This document shows, one piece after another, positions 1-10,250 of a stretch of 64,000 bases of DNA (the first letter of the stretch is position 1; each line of letters begins with the position of its first letter). Position numbers and translations under genes: made by a program. The DNA lies in NCBI GenBank assembly GCA_964034945.1, contig OZ035962.1:54147553-54211552 (forward strand). The letters are read 5' to 3'. This DNA is from Chrysopilus asiliformis. Taxonomy: Eukaryota > Arthropoda > Insecta > Diptera > Rhagionidae. The notes under the pieces are model-generated. The model ran no database searches. It saw only the letters and a list, made by a program, of their open reading frames with translations, and was not told where the DNA came from.

Positions 1-270
1 CTCCATTGGAAAGGTAATTTGCTATAGTTTCATGGACATAAGCTCTTTTTTGGCGGGGAACTGCAGGGGATGGTCAGCTGCCATCTTAGACGCAATGATT
101 TTTCCATGCAGTTTCGACGACTTTTATGCCCCCGGGCTAACTTTTGAACCAGTTGGGGTTTCACTTTCCTGGTACCTCCATTGGAAAGGTGATTTTCTCT
201 AGTTTAATGGACAAAAGCTCTTTTTTGGCGGGGAACTGCAGGGGGATGGTCAGCTGCCATCTTAGACTAG
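1..270. repeat. Direct repeat, two copies offset by 175 bp
   Basis: A block of about 95 bp at 1-95 (starting CTCCATTGGAAAGG) recurs at 176-270 with only a few differences. The shared part includes TTTTTTGGCGGGGAACTGCA and CAGCTGCCATCTTAGAC. The left edge is cut by the window, so this may be the end of a longer tandem array. No coding capacity was recognised. Confidence 0.75.
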
Positions 271-431
271 CGAACAACTATCTATTTAGCAGCGCATGGC
301 CCGGATTCCGCAAATCCAAATTTTGCTATGTACACGATTTAGAATAAAATGGCAGCAAAAAGAAAAGTTTTTTGTAAAAACAACATATAATAAAAGAAAC
401 CAAAAATGATCCAACTTGGCTCATGAATTAA

Positions 432-1082
432 CCCTAATCCTCCTAGGATGAGTCTTTGGGACACATTTCAACTTTGCTTTGTTATAAATGGCAAAAAATT
501 TTTTTTTTAAATACGCAGAGTTATATGTATTCTAATATAATATATTTGTTTTCCAAAAAAAAAAAAAAAACAAAGTATTTTTTTACTCAACAACCATAGC
601 TTTCACAGGATCATTTACAAAAAACGAACTTACGAACTTAACCTCCTCTGATGCGTCCCAAAGACTCAGTATGAAATTTTCCGTGCAAATCATACACATT
701 TACAAAAATTCACCCGTTCAGTCCTTTTAGTGCGTTAAAAACACTCCATCAGGGTTTACGTTTTGGAAGATAATCAAAGTGATTTATCTGATAATGAGGA
801 AGATAATTTTGAAACTGATTCGGACGAACAAGAGATATCAGCGTTCGAAAATGAAGAGGGCGCGGAACCAGAATCTGATTTTGCCGGAAGGGATGGCACC
901 AAATGGAAATCAAGTCCGTTTACATCTGGACGAATGGCCTTATGTGAATAATAACATTATGTGAAAAAAAAAATATTCTAATACTGTTAAATTTAGTGTT
1001 TTATATACATATAACTTTCATATGAGTCCGCGGGACTCATCCCAGGTGTTTTTGTTTGTAAATTAACCCAGGATGATGAGGG
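432..1082. mobile_element. piggyBac-like element with TTAA target duplications
   Basis: TTAA is present on both sides (428-431 and 1083-1086). The ends are imperfect inverted repeats: CCCTAATCCTCCTAGG on the left and, read inward from the right, CCCTCATCATCCTGGG. TTAA duplication is diagnostic of the piggyBac superfamily. At 651 bp the element is far too short for a full transposase of about 600 residues, but it keeps an acidic N-terminal fragment, so it is an internally deleted derivative. Confidence 0.8.
763..951 (+). pseudogene. piggyBac transposase N-terminal fragment
   Basis: About 60 codons encode a highly acidic stretch (many D and E) followed by FAGRDGTKWKSSPF. This acidic leader and G-(K/R)-DGTKW pattern is typical of the start of piggyBac transposases. 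The frame stops before any catalytic Asp region, so no active enzyme can be made. It lies inside the TTAA-flanked element. A second frame over the same bases is a shadow. Confidence 0.6.
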
Positions 1083-1086
1083 TTAA

Positions 1087-1620
1087 ATAGTTTGGGCGGA
1101 GCAGTACAATGGAGAACGATGACGAAAATTTTAGCTCGATTAAAGTAACTTATAATTTTTAAACCTTGTGCATTTTTTAGTAACTCTACTAAAACGGCAA
1201 TTAGAGATCACATAAAAAGACAGAGGTCCTCAAACTTTCCAAGCAGTGGATAAAATGGGCTAAAAGAAAAAATATTACTGTACAGTGGTGGTATTATTCC
1301 GCCGAACAATACCCTTGAATGCTTTTATTTTAACAGTTCGGCCATACCTGATACATAATCGACACGATTTTGATTTGCAACATACAAAAATTACATATAA
1401 CGAAAACGCTTAAATAAGCGTACCGCTTGTGGCGAATGCTTTTGAATTCATTATGTTTACAAAATTCGTTTTCTTCTTTTTTTTAATTGTTCCTGATATG
1501 TACTAACAAAAATAGCGATGTATAAACACATAAAATTACTATACCTTATATAAAATTAATTTAATTTCTGATAGTTTTTTTTTTAAAGAATAAACTGAAA
1601 TTATGTCATCATATCAAGCT
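1087..1620. other. No recognised gene
   Basis: AT-rich sequence between the piggyBac relic and the end of a minus-strand gypsy pol remnant. The part nearest 1621 may be the 3' non-coding region or LTR of that gypsy element, but no second LTR was found to prove it. No convincing coding frame was seen. Confidence 0.5.
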
Positions 1621-1725
1621 TTAATTAATCATATAGGGCTTTATGTTAGCGGGGAAGCAAACTCCTTTATATGGAATTCTTGATATCTGTAAACCCTCGA
1701 TGTCTCTGATCATGTAGTGATCATT

Positions 1726-2379
1726 GGGCGCATCCAACTATCAGAGCGGCTCAGCATCGCTCTAGAGCGAAAAAAGTGCTCAGTTACTGAACGCAATCGC
1801 TACAGAACGGCTCAACTGAGCAGCTCACATTATTTCTGAGCGTAAAAGAACTCCGCTCAGTAGCTGAGCAAATGTCAAATGAAGAATTACAGAACCTCAA
1901 TTCATGTCTAAAAACGACGACGGAAATACATAAATGGTGTTATTTATAATATTTATAGTTATTTATGTTATTTATAATACGGGAAGCCTCATGGAAGTTC
2001 TTGCTGAGCAAACGGGAATAGAAATAGTCGGCGTTGCGGAAAATGTTGGAGAAAGAGTTCGGGAGTGTACTTCGGCATAGTCACCTCAAAATAATCCCGG
2101 TTTCTTTCGGGTGCCGCATTCCGGATTGGGGCAACTTCAACTGAAGTATTACACTTTTCAACCAAAAGTGAAGTAGCTTCCAGATTTATCGTAACAGAAG
2201 CACAAATTTCTAACATTACGGAGATAATTACATCGCGGTCCATCTTGAACAATAATTTCTTTCAATGACAGCTCATATATAAATGAGCGGTGCATTCAGG
2301 ACACAAAATGCTGCTCAGCTGAGCATTTTTTTGACAGCTGAGCTTCGCTCCAGAGCCGCTCTGGTAGTTGGATGCGCCC
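1726..2379. mobile_element. PIF/Harbinger-like element inserted in gypsy
   Basis: Inverted ends GGGCGCATCCAACTA and TAGTTGGATGCGCCC are flanked by a 3-bp duplication ATT (1723-1725 and 2380-2382). Removing the element restores the gypsy integrase C-terminal frame (VLDN then DHYMIRDIEG), so the insertion point is exact. Both subterminal zones carry repeated GAGC/GCTC words, including GCTCAGCTGAGC. It retains a fragment of a Harbinger nuclease on the minus strand. The 3-bp duplication fits PIF/Harbinger, although TWA is more usual than ATT. Confidence 0.75.
1989..2252 (-). pseudogene. Harbinger nuclease (HARBI1-like) N-terminal fragment
   Basis: An 87-codon frame begins MFKMDRDVIISVMLEICASV and contains RNRDYFEVTMPKYTPELFL. 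This resembles the region ahead of the DDE nuclease in HARBI1-type proteins, where a (Y/F)-x5-P-x-Y-x3-(E/F)-F pattern precedes a helical domain. No catalytic residues remain. It lies wholly inside the 654-bp element and explains the origin of that element. Confidence 0.5.
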
Positions 2380-2923
2380 ATTGTCTAAAACTTTATATAC
2401 CTCATAGGGTCCTTTATATTTGGGTAATAATTTTAATTCACACCGGATGTGGTCCACATTTTTAATCATTAAAAAATCGCCACATTTATTGTTTTTTTTG
2501 GATTGTGTTGTCCGGGGCGAACTTGACTTTAACCAAGTTTTTATTCCAATCATTCGTACTGTTTGGGCAGAAAGTTTGGATAACATTGGTGTAAGAATAC
2601 GATTCACCCTATCGACCTGCCCATTTGCCTGCGAAGTTTGACTAGAAATCTTAGTATGTAAAACGTTATTTTCCTGAAGAAATTTTGAAAATTCTTCGGA
2701 TACAAAACTAGTTCCGCGATCGGAAACTATTCGATTGGGCCTACTAAAAGTTTCAAAATAATGTTCTAGACATAAAGTAGACTCTTTTGAAGTTTACAGC
2801 ATAAAGTTTGCAAAATTTTGTGAATGCATCTACTATTACCAATATATGCTAATGTTTATTCGGAGTGGGAGAGAGTGGGCCATAGTGATAATATGAATTA
2901 CATCAAAGGGGACATTTCCTTTA

Positions 2924-3362
2924 TACTATGTTCACACCGACGCAAAATTACGTAATTTTGAAGATTTTCGTAATTTTGAACGAAATCACGCTCGAAATCA
3001 CGAGATTTTCAGTACATTAGCCTGTTTTCAAAATCACTAAAAATATGCAATTTCCACAAAATTAGGAACGAAATCAAGCAAAAGCAATGGATACAACCCT
3101 GCATCACTTATTCAGCTCTCTTCAGCACATCAGTTTTGAAATATAAGAAAAAGAAGCCGTGTTCCGCACGCGAAGAGGATATATTAGTAAACCTGTGGTC
3201 TGAAAAAATAAATAAATCCTACACGAACTTCCTCGATCCAGTTTTGAACTAACGTAGTTGAAATGTTAAACAAAATTACCTTAACCTCTGTGTGAACACT
3301 TTGGTTTAAGATCTAAATCATTTCGCAAAATTACGTGATTTTGCGTCGGTGTGAACATAGTA
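2924..3362. mobile_element. Harbinger-type MITE with TTA duplication
   Basis: The ends TACTATGTTCACACCGACGC and its inverse are flanked by TTA on both sides (2921-2923, 3363-3365), as expected for PIF/Harbinger. The inverted ends run over 35 bp and include near-palindromic AAAATTACGTAATTTTG. In the interior, about 3152-3250, a + strand frame reads REEDILVNLWSEKIN. This looks like the Myb/SANT-like helix of the second protein of Harbinger elements, so it may be a remnant of that gene. Confidence 0.75.
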
Positions 3363-3926
3363 TTAGGGATATTATATAAGTATCCTTCTGTTTTTCCTGA
3401 AGGTTTCGAAAAGCGAATACATTTTAAGCAATTTTCGATGTAGCTCTTAATTTTTGGTTTAATTTGTGGAAATAATAAGTTTTCCTAAGGTATTCGAAAC
3501 ATGTTTTGGTACCTAAATGCCCCAACGCTTCGTGATGAGTTCGGATCACAGAATGCTCCATTTGTTTTGGAACATAAAGCATAACGTCATCACCGTCTTT
3601 TCTGTATACAATACCATTAATTAAAGTAATGAATTTGTCGTCTGATTTCTCAATCCTACACGCAATTCTCCGTAAATATAAATCATGTCAAGTAAACAAA
3701 GTACATAGAAGCGCAAAAATCCCCATGAAAATTTCAAGCAAAAGTTCAAAACCCTTCGAAAAAATTTATTTATATATTGTAGGACCATTACTCATAACAT
3801 ATTCAAACAACAAATGCATTTTAACATTCGAAGATGATCTAATAAACCATTCCGAAGCAATTCCCATTCCCAATGTACAATCTAAAACAATTACAAATTC
3901 ATTTGTAACAAACATAATTTGTAAAC

Positions 3927-4468
3927 ATAACAAAAGCTATAATTGCCAATCTGGCAATCATTGGAGACCCGTATGGTGATATTCGTATCAAAATTCGAAC
4001 AGTTATACAGTTATACCAAAATTCCAATTTGAAGTCAAACTTTCCAACAAGATTTTTTAAAATTTATTCCAATCGGATTTTGATGTATGGGAGTTTTATG
4101 TAGAATCATATCCTAAATAACTTTTGTTCTTGGACTTTTTTGATAAGATGCACCGTTTTTGAGATATTCACAAAAAACGATTTCGTTCGTATGGGGGTAC
4201 CCCCCCTAATGGTCCATTTTTGCCCATTAACGAACTTAGCCTCGCATTTTACGAAAAACGGATCTGCGCAAAATTTCAAGTCTCTAGCTCAATCTGTGCG
4301 CCCGCAATCCGCGCCACAGACAGACGGACGGACGGACATGCAAAAATTAAATATTTTTATCATTCTAAACACACTGGTGTAATTCATTTTTTTGTGCGAT
4401 GACGGGATCTTGGCGTTACAAACGGTAAGGCAAAGTTAATATACCCTTTGGTTTCACCATACGGGTAT
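3927..4468 (+). repeat. Dispersed repeat family R, copy 1
   Basis: The copy starts ATAACAAAAGCTATAATTGC and ends ACCATACGGGTAT, flanked by AAAC on both sides (3923-3926, 4469-4472). Removing it restores the gypsy integrase frame (NIICK then HRIPEST). It contains a GGAC/GACG tetranucleotide run at 4316-4340. Related copies are at 8210-8245, 32224-33340, 36028-36537 and, as an inverted pair, 56712-57682. The GTCY-type run resembles mini-me or DINE-type dipteran repeats, which is an inference. Confidence 0.7.
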
Positions 4469-4789
4469 AAACACAGAATTCCAGAAAGTACAGTATTTTA
4501 TCTGATCAAAGTCAAAACTTAATTGCCGGACCAATGACAGAAATTTAAAAAAATTCTTGATATAAAAAAAATTAAATACTACACCATATCATCCACAAAC
4601 AAACGGAGCCCTTGAAAGAAGTCACCGTACTTTAACTGTATATTTAAAATCATATATTGAAAAAGATCCTTAATCATGTAACGAATGGATTCCATATGCA
4701 CTGTTTATCTAGAACACAACCCCACATTCAAGCACTAACTACAGTCCTCATGAACTTCTTTACGGCAATTCCAAACAATGTAAACACAA

Positions 4790-5567
4790 ATCCGACAGTA
4801 TATATATAAAATCGTTTAACCTGATTGACTGACTGATTGACTGACTGACTGACTCATCAACGCCCAGCCCAAACTCCTGAAGCTAGAAACTTGAAACTTT
4901 CACAGTATGTCCCAACCATCTCGTAGGTGCTCACCGAGGCGGGGTTTTCCAGAATTTTACCCATAAGGGGGTGAACGGGGGTAAAGGGGGTTTGGGTGTT
5001 TTTAAACCGTGATTTTCACCATTAATCCTGCTCAATAGGAGGCTGAAAAGTTTCATTCGGGGGTTTTCGGGATCGCTGATCACGAATCCGGTGTTAGATT
5101 TTCGAAATTGGAAACGGAAGGTCCTGTAAGGATAACGCAAATATCCTTTTTTCTAATTTTTCCGGGGAAAAATGGCATTAGGGGGTTTTCGGTGTCGGTG
5201 ATTACGAATCTGGTGCTGAAATTTCATAATTCGAATAGTCCTATGAGGATAACGCAAATATCCTTTTTTCATTTTTTTCGGTTTTTGCAGACGCTGATCA
5301 CGAATCTGATGATGAATGGAAGCTCCTGTAAGGATAACCCAAATATCCTTTTTACAATTTTTCCTCAAAAAAAAAAAAAAAACTGGCAATAAGGGGGTTT
5401 CGGAGCCGCTGATCACGAATCTGGTAGAATTTTAAAATTCCGAACGGGAGGTCCTGAAAGCAGGACGATTTTTTTCAAAAGTTTTTAAGTTATTTCTTTT
5501 TTTTTTGGCGCAAGAAAATTTTTGCAAAAAACTTTTATCTGGCAACGACGGGTTTGCAGGCTAGTTT
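4790..5567 (+). mobile_element. Helentron/DINE-like element, + orientation
   Basis: After TATATATATAAAATCG comes a GACTGACTGATT-type tetranucleotide run (4824-4856), then a unique block, then about three units of a satellite of roughly 120 bp with the phrases TCGCTGATCACGAATC and GTAAGGATAACGCAAATATC. The 3' end is GGCAACGACGGGTTTGCAGG followed by CTAGT. This order (microsatellite, internal tandem repeats, CTAGT-type end) is typical of non-autonomous Helentrons of arthropods. It splits the gypsy remnant. Confidence 0.65.
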
Positions 5568-5899
5568 CCTATAATTATGATAATTGTGCGAACGAAGCAC
5601 AATTACGTCACAGTCAATAAAATTCCATTACAAAGAAAATTGCAATGGCAAACAAGGAAAACTCAAAAACCTATTACGATAAAAACACTACACCAAAATT
5701 CTTTGAAGTAAACGATTCAGTATTTTTGAAAATTCATGTAAAAACTAATAAATTTTCACTATTATGGAACGGTCCATACAAAATCATAAAATTCAGTTAC
5801 CCCGAATTTTCCGCAATTCAAATCGGCAGCAAAGAAAACAGAATTCATATTACTCATAGCATGAATCGACGAATAATTGTTTATATTATTGAAATTTAA

Positions 5900-6477
5900 T
5901 GGCTTCCTTTAAATTTTCTCATTCTCTCATTCTCTTGACCCAGAAATCTAGAAATCATATGATAAAAAGGCTTAATTGATATAAATACACATTATATTCA
6001 CCATTACACTAGTAAATTCCATATTACTAGCATTAATCATTGTTATTGCATACATAACGAAAAAGTATTCAAAAGAACCAAGTCTGTTTTTAAAGTGGAA
6101 CCACCTCCCAAACCAAAAATAAACGAAGTAACATATGAGATAGATGAAGTAAATTAAAATAATAATTACTAATGCATAAAAATTTTGTGCTAATTTTGCA
6201 TATTTTACAAATGAACTAAATACATTTGAGATCATGATACAATCATATTTTTCTCTATACTAATATTATTAAATCACAAAAAAAATATTTTGACTTTTTA
6301 CGGAAAGATCTAAGAACCTTTCGCATTAAAATATAATAAGTTTTTATATGTAAAAAATATTTTGATTTCAGACTAAACAAAAAAATTTCATATATACAAA
6401 AAAAAATTTTTACCTTTCACAAATTATAAGAAAACATATGCTTAATACATTTAATCAGATTTTCATTTATGGAAAAA
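5900..6477 (+). other. Gypsy 3' flank with a possible membrane-segment remnant
   Basis: After the integrase stop, about 6002-6105 can be read as a hydrophobic stretch ILLALIIVIAYI followed by basic TKKYSK and a polar tail. This could be the end of an env-like third gene of an errantivirus-type gypsy element, or chance in AT-rich DNA. No start, no ectodomain and no LTR were found. The rest is AT-rich with nothing recognised. Confidence 0.25.
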
Positions 6478-7732
6478 CTTCTATGATGTTTTAAATAAAA
6501 ATAACAATCATCCTCATCATCCTCGGAGCTACAGCTCTCGAAGAACATGGGCCTTCTCAATTGAGGTTTCATAACAATTTTTTCCCTGCTTCGCACCTAT
6601 AGTTTTACATGGGTCGCGAACAGTGTTGGGCATCAATCAATTAAATTTTCAATTGACTAATCAATTGATTGAAAATTTAATTGCAATTAATTTAATTGCA
6701 ATTAAATTTAATTGCAGATTTTGCAATTAAATTTAATTGCAATTAAATTTAATTGCAGATTTTGCAATTAAATTCAATTGCAATTAAATTTAATTGCAAT
6801 TAAATTAATTGCAATTAAATTTTCAATCAATTAACTTTTTTGCAATTAAATTTACAATTAAAAATTCAAAAACAAGGGCCTGTAAAAAAAATGTACATTG
6901 AATGTCAAATTTCAAAAAAAAAAATGAAAAAAACTAACAATTTTCAATTAAGAATACAACTTTTTGTGATTATTTGTTTTAAACGCTGATTGCTGAAAAG
7001 TTAAATTGCCTCAAAACGACGGGATCGGGAAGGGGTTGGGAGTGGGAGGGAAGGGAAGGGAAGGGACTCCCAACCCCTTCCCGATCCCGTCGTTTTGAGA
7101 CAAATTAAATTTTCCCTCATTTCGATCGATTTCGATCATTTTTCCATATAAAAAGATGAGTTGACTAAATTGAATTACCACGAAATATGGTGCACGATCC
7201 TTATAAATTATTAATCCTTTTAGATTTTGCTTTTCCAGAGCCGTTAATTAAAAGGTGTTAAAAATTCGAGATTTTGATTTTTTAAAGTTCATAAGATTTA
7301 ATTGTTAATTGTACTAGTAATGATTGATCAAACAATTAACAATTAATTAATTGTTAATTGTGAAAAATGCAATTAACAATTAATTAATTGTTAATTGTGA
7401 AAAATACAATTAACAATTGATTAATTGTTAATTGCAGAAATTTACAATTACAATTGATTAATTGTCAATTGCAGAAATCTACAATTACAATTGATTAATC
7501 GTTAATTGTTAATTGCACTGACAATTACGTTTTGCCCAACACTGGTCGCGAACCATGGATGAATCACAACATTTGTAAGTTTTTTACGTTGCAACCCATC
7601 AACAGCAGTGGCCGTGATATCAAACTGCACCGATGATGTCGTTAACACCAAGCGGCAACTATCACTACTCATTTCGAAAAGCAAGTTGAATGGACTTGAA
7701 TCACATCGTGCCACAGTCTGGAACTGAACCAC
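6478..7732 (-). CDS. Possible minus-strand exon pair split by a hAT MITE
   Basis: On the minus strand, 7732 down to 7545 reads VVQFQTVARCDSSPFNLLFE and onward through TATAVDGLQRKKLTNVVIHP, and an acceptor-like TAG lies just before it. The hAT MITE (6621-7544) then intervenes. Beyond its target duplication the frame continues for only a few residues before a stop, and another frame at 6478-6600 reads RRPMFFESCSSEDDEDD. Composition looks coding, but I do not recognise a family. It could be a host exon or an old element. Confidence 0.25.
6621..7544. mobile_element. hAT MITE with AATTGCAATTAA-type arrays
   Basis: The ends CAGTGTTGGGC and GCCCAACACTG are flanked by a perfect 8-bp duplication GTCGCGAA (6613-6620, 7545-7552), diagnostic of hAT. 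The left 230 bp are degenerate repeats of AATTGCAATTAAATTTAATT. The right 230 bp are repeats of ATTAATTGTTAATTG. The middle holds a GC-rich perfect hairpin (7011-7098). No transposase remains. Confidence 0.9.
7011..7098. repeat. Perfect 33-bp hairpin with guanine-run loop
   Basis: Arms 7011-7043 and 7066-7098 are fully complementary (TCAAAACGACGGGATCGGGA and onward). The 22-nt loop is GGGAGGGAAGGGAAGGGAAG then GG, five runs of three guanines, which meets the usual pattern for a G-quadruplex. It lies in the centre of the AT-rich hAT MITE and contrasts sharply with it in base composition. Confidence 0.9.
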
Positions 7733-8416
7733 CGACTACTTGGATTACGCTGGACTAAAAAATAACAACAATATACATAACAAAAAGATTTTGTAAAGAA
7801 AATGTCTTTATCATGTCTTGGTTTAATGGTTCAACCTTTTTTTCCCATAAGGGCGGTGGAATGTTGTGAAATATGAATGACGAATATTTCACAACAAAGA
7901 AGTGTGATTAGTCCTTTTTCTTTAATTACTAAACTTGCAAGCATTTTAAATTGCGTGATGCCTTAAGAATTTTGATGGCATCAGCCGAACGCGATCACAC
8001 ATGATTCAACCGCGATCCTTGTTGCGAAATTAATAAATTCAACAAAGCAAGTGGGTAATCTCATTCCACGAAGTTGACCGAATAGCCGCGAAGCGTCATT
8101 TGTATTTCGAAATCAATCCGTCCAACAGATTTATAAAACTAGAAGACATCAAAATCCCAAAAAAATCAGTTCTATAATTAATTATTTTTCCTACATAATA
8201 CCATACTATAAGCAACCAGATTGGCAATTATAGCTTTTGTTATGTTTAAAAATTCAAAATAACATATTCCTTCTCAACATAACACAAGGAGGGCATATGT
8301 AGTAACTTAAATGAAAGGTCTCGATATGTAGCATATATTATTGAGGTGCCAGTGATTGCCCAGAAACTGGCAAAAGGGAAGTTTAATTTTTGAGTTATCG
8401 AGTTTAGATATATTAA
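7733..8416. other. No recognised gene; fragment of repeat R
   Basis: Mixed AT-rich sequence. At 8210-8245 there is a short inverted fragment of repeat family R (ATTGGCAATTATAGCTTTTG followed by TTATG). GC-richer sequence at 7960-8110 has no sustained frame. The first exons of the FBXL6-like gene are expected upstream of 8927, but I could not find an F-box here. Confidence 0.4.
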
Positions 8417-8652
8417 CACTTTAACTACCACGACAGTTTTAAGCCTTTTTCGAATATTTAGTTGTCAGTCAAAAAGGCACTAAGAGAAAAAAAATTGAAA
8501 CAAAATTATACCTAAATGTTATTTTATTACTATAAAATGTGTGCAACTACAAAAAATCGTTGCGGTAGCAGCGAACACTTTAATAATTTTCATTGTGGCC
8601 GTTGTGTACAGTTAGGTGTCAGGTCTTTTTGACTGACGTGGCAGTTAGAGTG
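8417..8652. mobile_element. piggyBac-type MITE
   Basis: TTAA flanks both sides (8413-8416 and 8653-8656). The ends are CACTTTAACTACCACG and, read inward from the right, CACTCTAACTGCCACG, a 16-bp inverted repeat with two mismatches. At 236 bp it has no coding capacity. TTAA duplication with a CAC-type end fits a piggyBac derivative. It sits just upstream of the first recognised FBXL6 exon. Confidence 0.8.
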
Positions 8653-8656
8653 TTAA

Positions 8657-8926
8657 GGATAAAGTATGTTAAAAAAAACTAAAATCCAACTACAAAAAAA
8701 AGTTTTGAAAACCCCACTTTCTGGAAATCTGGATAAACTTGGCAAATTGGAAGAATTTTTTTATTTACTATCAAAAGCCATACAAATAAATGGTCGCCAC
8801 TTGGTAACATTGTTTTGGAATTTTTTAGTACACCACTGCCGCGTTTGTATTCGAACAAAAAGTCAGTAGGACAAAATTTTTTTTTGTGAGGAAATATAAA
8901 TTAATATATATAAATTTTTATTTTAG
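8657..8926 (+). other. Intron upstream of FBXL6 exons
   Basis: AT-rich sequence ending in a good acceptor (TAAATTTTTATTTTAG, 8911-8926). A 67-codon frame at 8666-8869 has lysine-rich, low-information content and no F-box character, so I do not call it an exon. Confidence 0.4.
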
Positions 8927-9513
8927 CTAATTGGAAAATTAGTGATGCCCAGTGTATATTGGGTAAACTGGCTCTAACATGCCCAAATTTGTCGGGATTA
9001 ACACTAGCTGGGTGGAAAGGTCTAACGTCAGACCACCTCACATTTCTAGTAGAAGAATTTACAAAACTAGAAAGGCTAGATCTAAGTTCAATAAATGTAA
9101 GTTTTGAATAGCTATTTTATATAAATATAATATTATTACTTTAAATATAAAAAAGGTCGAGATGAACCCGAGTAAAAGTACAATGGGACTCCAATCACTT
9201 TGCAATGCTCTGAAAATACTGGATGGACGGTTAACGCATTTATATTTAGCGCACAATCGGTTAGCTGGCATACCTCAAATTGTCCATGCATTAACTGTAG
9301 GTAACCAATATTGTTCAACAGAAAGTTTCACATTTCTTTAAATAGGCACATTGTCCAAATCTACTGCTTCTTGATCTGTCTAATGTGTGTACTGTTGCAA
9401 TCTCACATAGTGTTTTGCATGTCGAGAAGCTCCAGCAAGGTTGTCAAAGACTCAAAGTACTACGGATTACGAATTCTCATATAACGTTAAGCACGGCAAC
9501 ATTGCAAGAACAG
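8927..9513 (+). CDS. FBXL6: FBXL6-like F-box/LRR protein, exons n to n+2
   Basis: Three exons, 8927-9096, 9156-9296 and 9346-9513, each with an AG acceptor and a GT donor (GTAAGT, GTAGGT, GTATTT), join in one frame of 159 codons; the last two junctions and the donor at 9514 are phase 0. The protein has leucine-rich repeats: NWKISDAQCILGKLALTCPN, LSGLTLAGWKGLTSDHLTFL, LTHLYLAHNRLAGIPQIVHA, CPNLLLLDLSNV, HVEKLQQGCQRLKVLRITN. The order and phrases (HWK/NWK, VE-x-LQ-x-GC-x-x-LKVLR) match the LRR part of animal FBXL6, the substrate-binding half of an SCF ubiquitin-ligase adaptor. The F-box is not in the window. Introns within the cluster are only 59 and 49 bp. Confidence 0.85.
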
Positions 9514-10250
9514 GTATTTTTCTTTAAAGAGTATAGCCGAATGTAAAAGTATTGGCTCCGAAACGACTTTGTTTATCTTAATTCAATTCAATTTATTTAT
9601 AAAACAAAGCATGACGCCTTTTATACAGGTAATATATCTTTCACTAAAATTAGTGATTGTTTGAATCAAAATTTCACTTGAAATTAATCACCAAATGAAA
9701 TATTGTTCAAACTAATAAAAAAGTAAGTTTAAAACTTAAAAAAAAAATAACTTTAAAACTTTCGTAGAGTCTCCGACTGATTTATATAGTAAACTTTAAA
9801 TGTAGAACTTCTCGACACTAAAACTTTAACACGTTGATGTCGACTATAGGCCCTACAAATTCTTTTATTAGCGACCAGCATTTAAATTCGAATTCATAGC
9901 ATTGATTTCCTGAGACTGGAATTGGAGGCGAACCTGCTAGCGGCAATTTTTCTATTTATGATTTATTTATATTTATTTAATTGTATATTTATTCATTGGT
10001 GATTTGTTATGGTATTTATTTATTTCTTTGATTGTTCATTGGTAATTTATTCTCGTATTTATTAATGTATTTGCTTATTTATGAGTAATTTATATTTGTG
10101 ACAATAAGAGTTCTGTGCATGTTTTGAGTTAGTAATGTTGCGACTTGTTAATTTGTCGAAAATTGTTCGACTAAATAGTTAATCGAATAGAGTTCCATGG
10201 AAATAAGGAATTCAAAGATTTAATTCGCTGTGGAAATTAAGCATAAGGAT
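9514..10250. other. Start of the long intron; possible LINE tail
   Basis: AT-rich. At 9580-9610, AATTCAATTCAATTTATTTA resembles the reversed 3' tail of a LINE, and a similar tail is at 20657. No gene and no clear boundaries. Confidence 0.35.

Larger units (their letters stand above)
1621..3640 (-). pseudogene. Gypsy-type retrotransposon pol remnant (integrase end)
   Basis: Read on the minus strand from about 3640 to a stop at 1621, three pieces form the C-terminal part of a Ty3/gypsy polyprotein. First is the zinc-binding start of integrase (HHEALGHLGTKTCFEYL near 3530). Next is the catalytic core region (around 2700, with SDRGTSFVSEEF and ANGQVDR). Last is the C-terminal domain (LPKYKGPYEVYKVL near 2400) continuing to a stop at 1621-1623. 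Two Harbinger-type insertions (1726-2379 and 2924-3362) split it, and the frame resumes across the first. Several stops and frameshifts show it is dead. The LTRs were not identified. Confidence 0.75.
3629..5899 (+). pseudogene. Gypsy-type pol remnant, integrase region, split by two insertions
   Basis: Three + strand blocks belong to one integrase. At 3660-3920 there is the linker and first catalytic Asp region (FEKIYLYIVGPL, ILTFEDDL). At 4473-4790 there is the core with YHPQTNGALERSHRTL and NTTPHSSTNYSPHELLYG. At 5645-5899 there is the C-terminal domain (NKFSLLWNGPYKIIKF) ending in a stop. The gaps are a dispersed repeat (3927-4468) and a Helentron-like element (4790-5567). Frameshifts and stops in the middle block show decay. 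It meets the minus-strand gypsy remnant tail to tail near 3640. Confidence 0.75.

Noticed and set aside
5990..6130. Envelope-like gene of a gypsy element
   Set aside because: Only one short hydrophobic stretch is seen, with no start, ectodomain or LTR; kept only as a low-confidence note.
8666..8869. F-box exon of the FBXL6-like gene
   Set aside because: The 67-codon frame has no F-box signature and low-complexity lysine-rich content.
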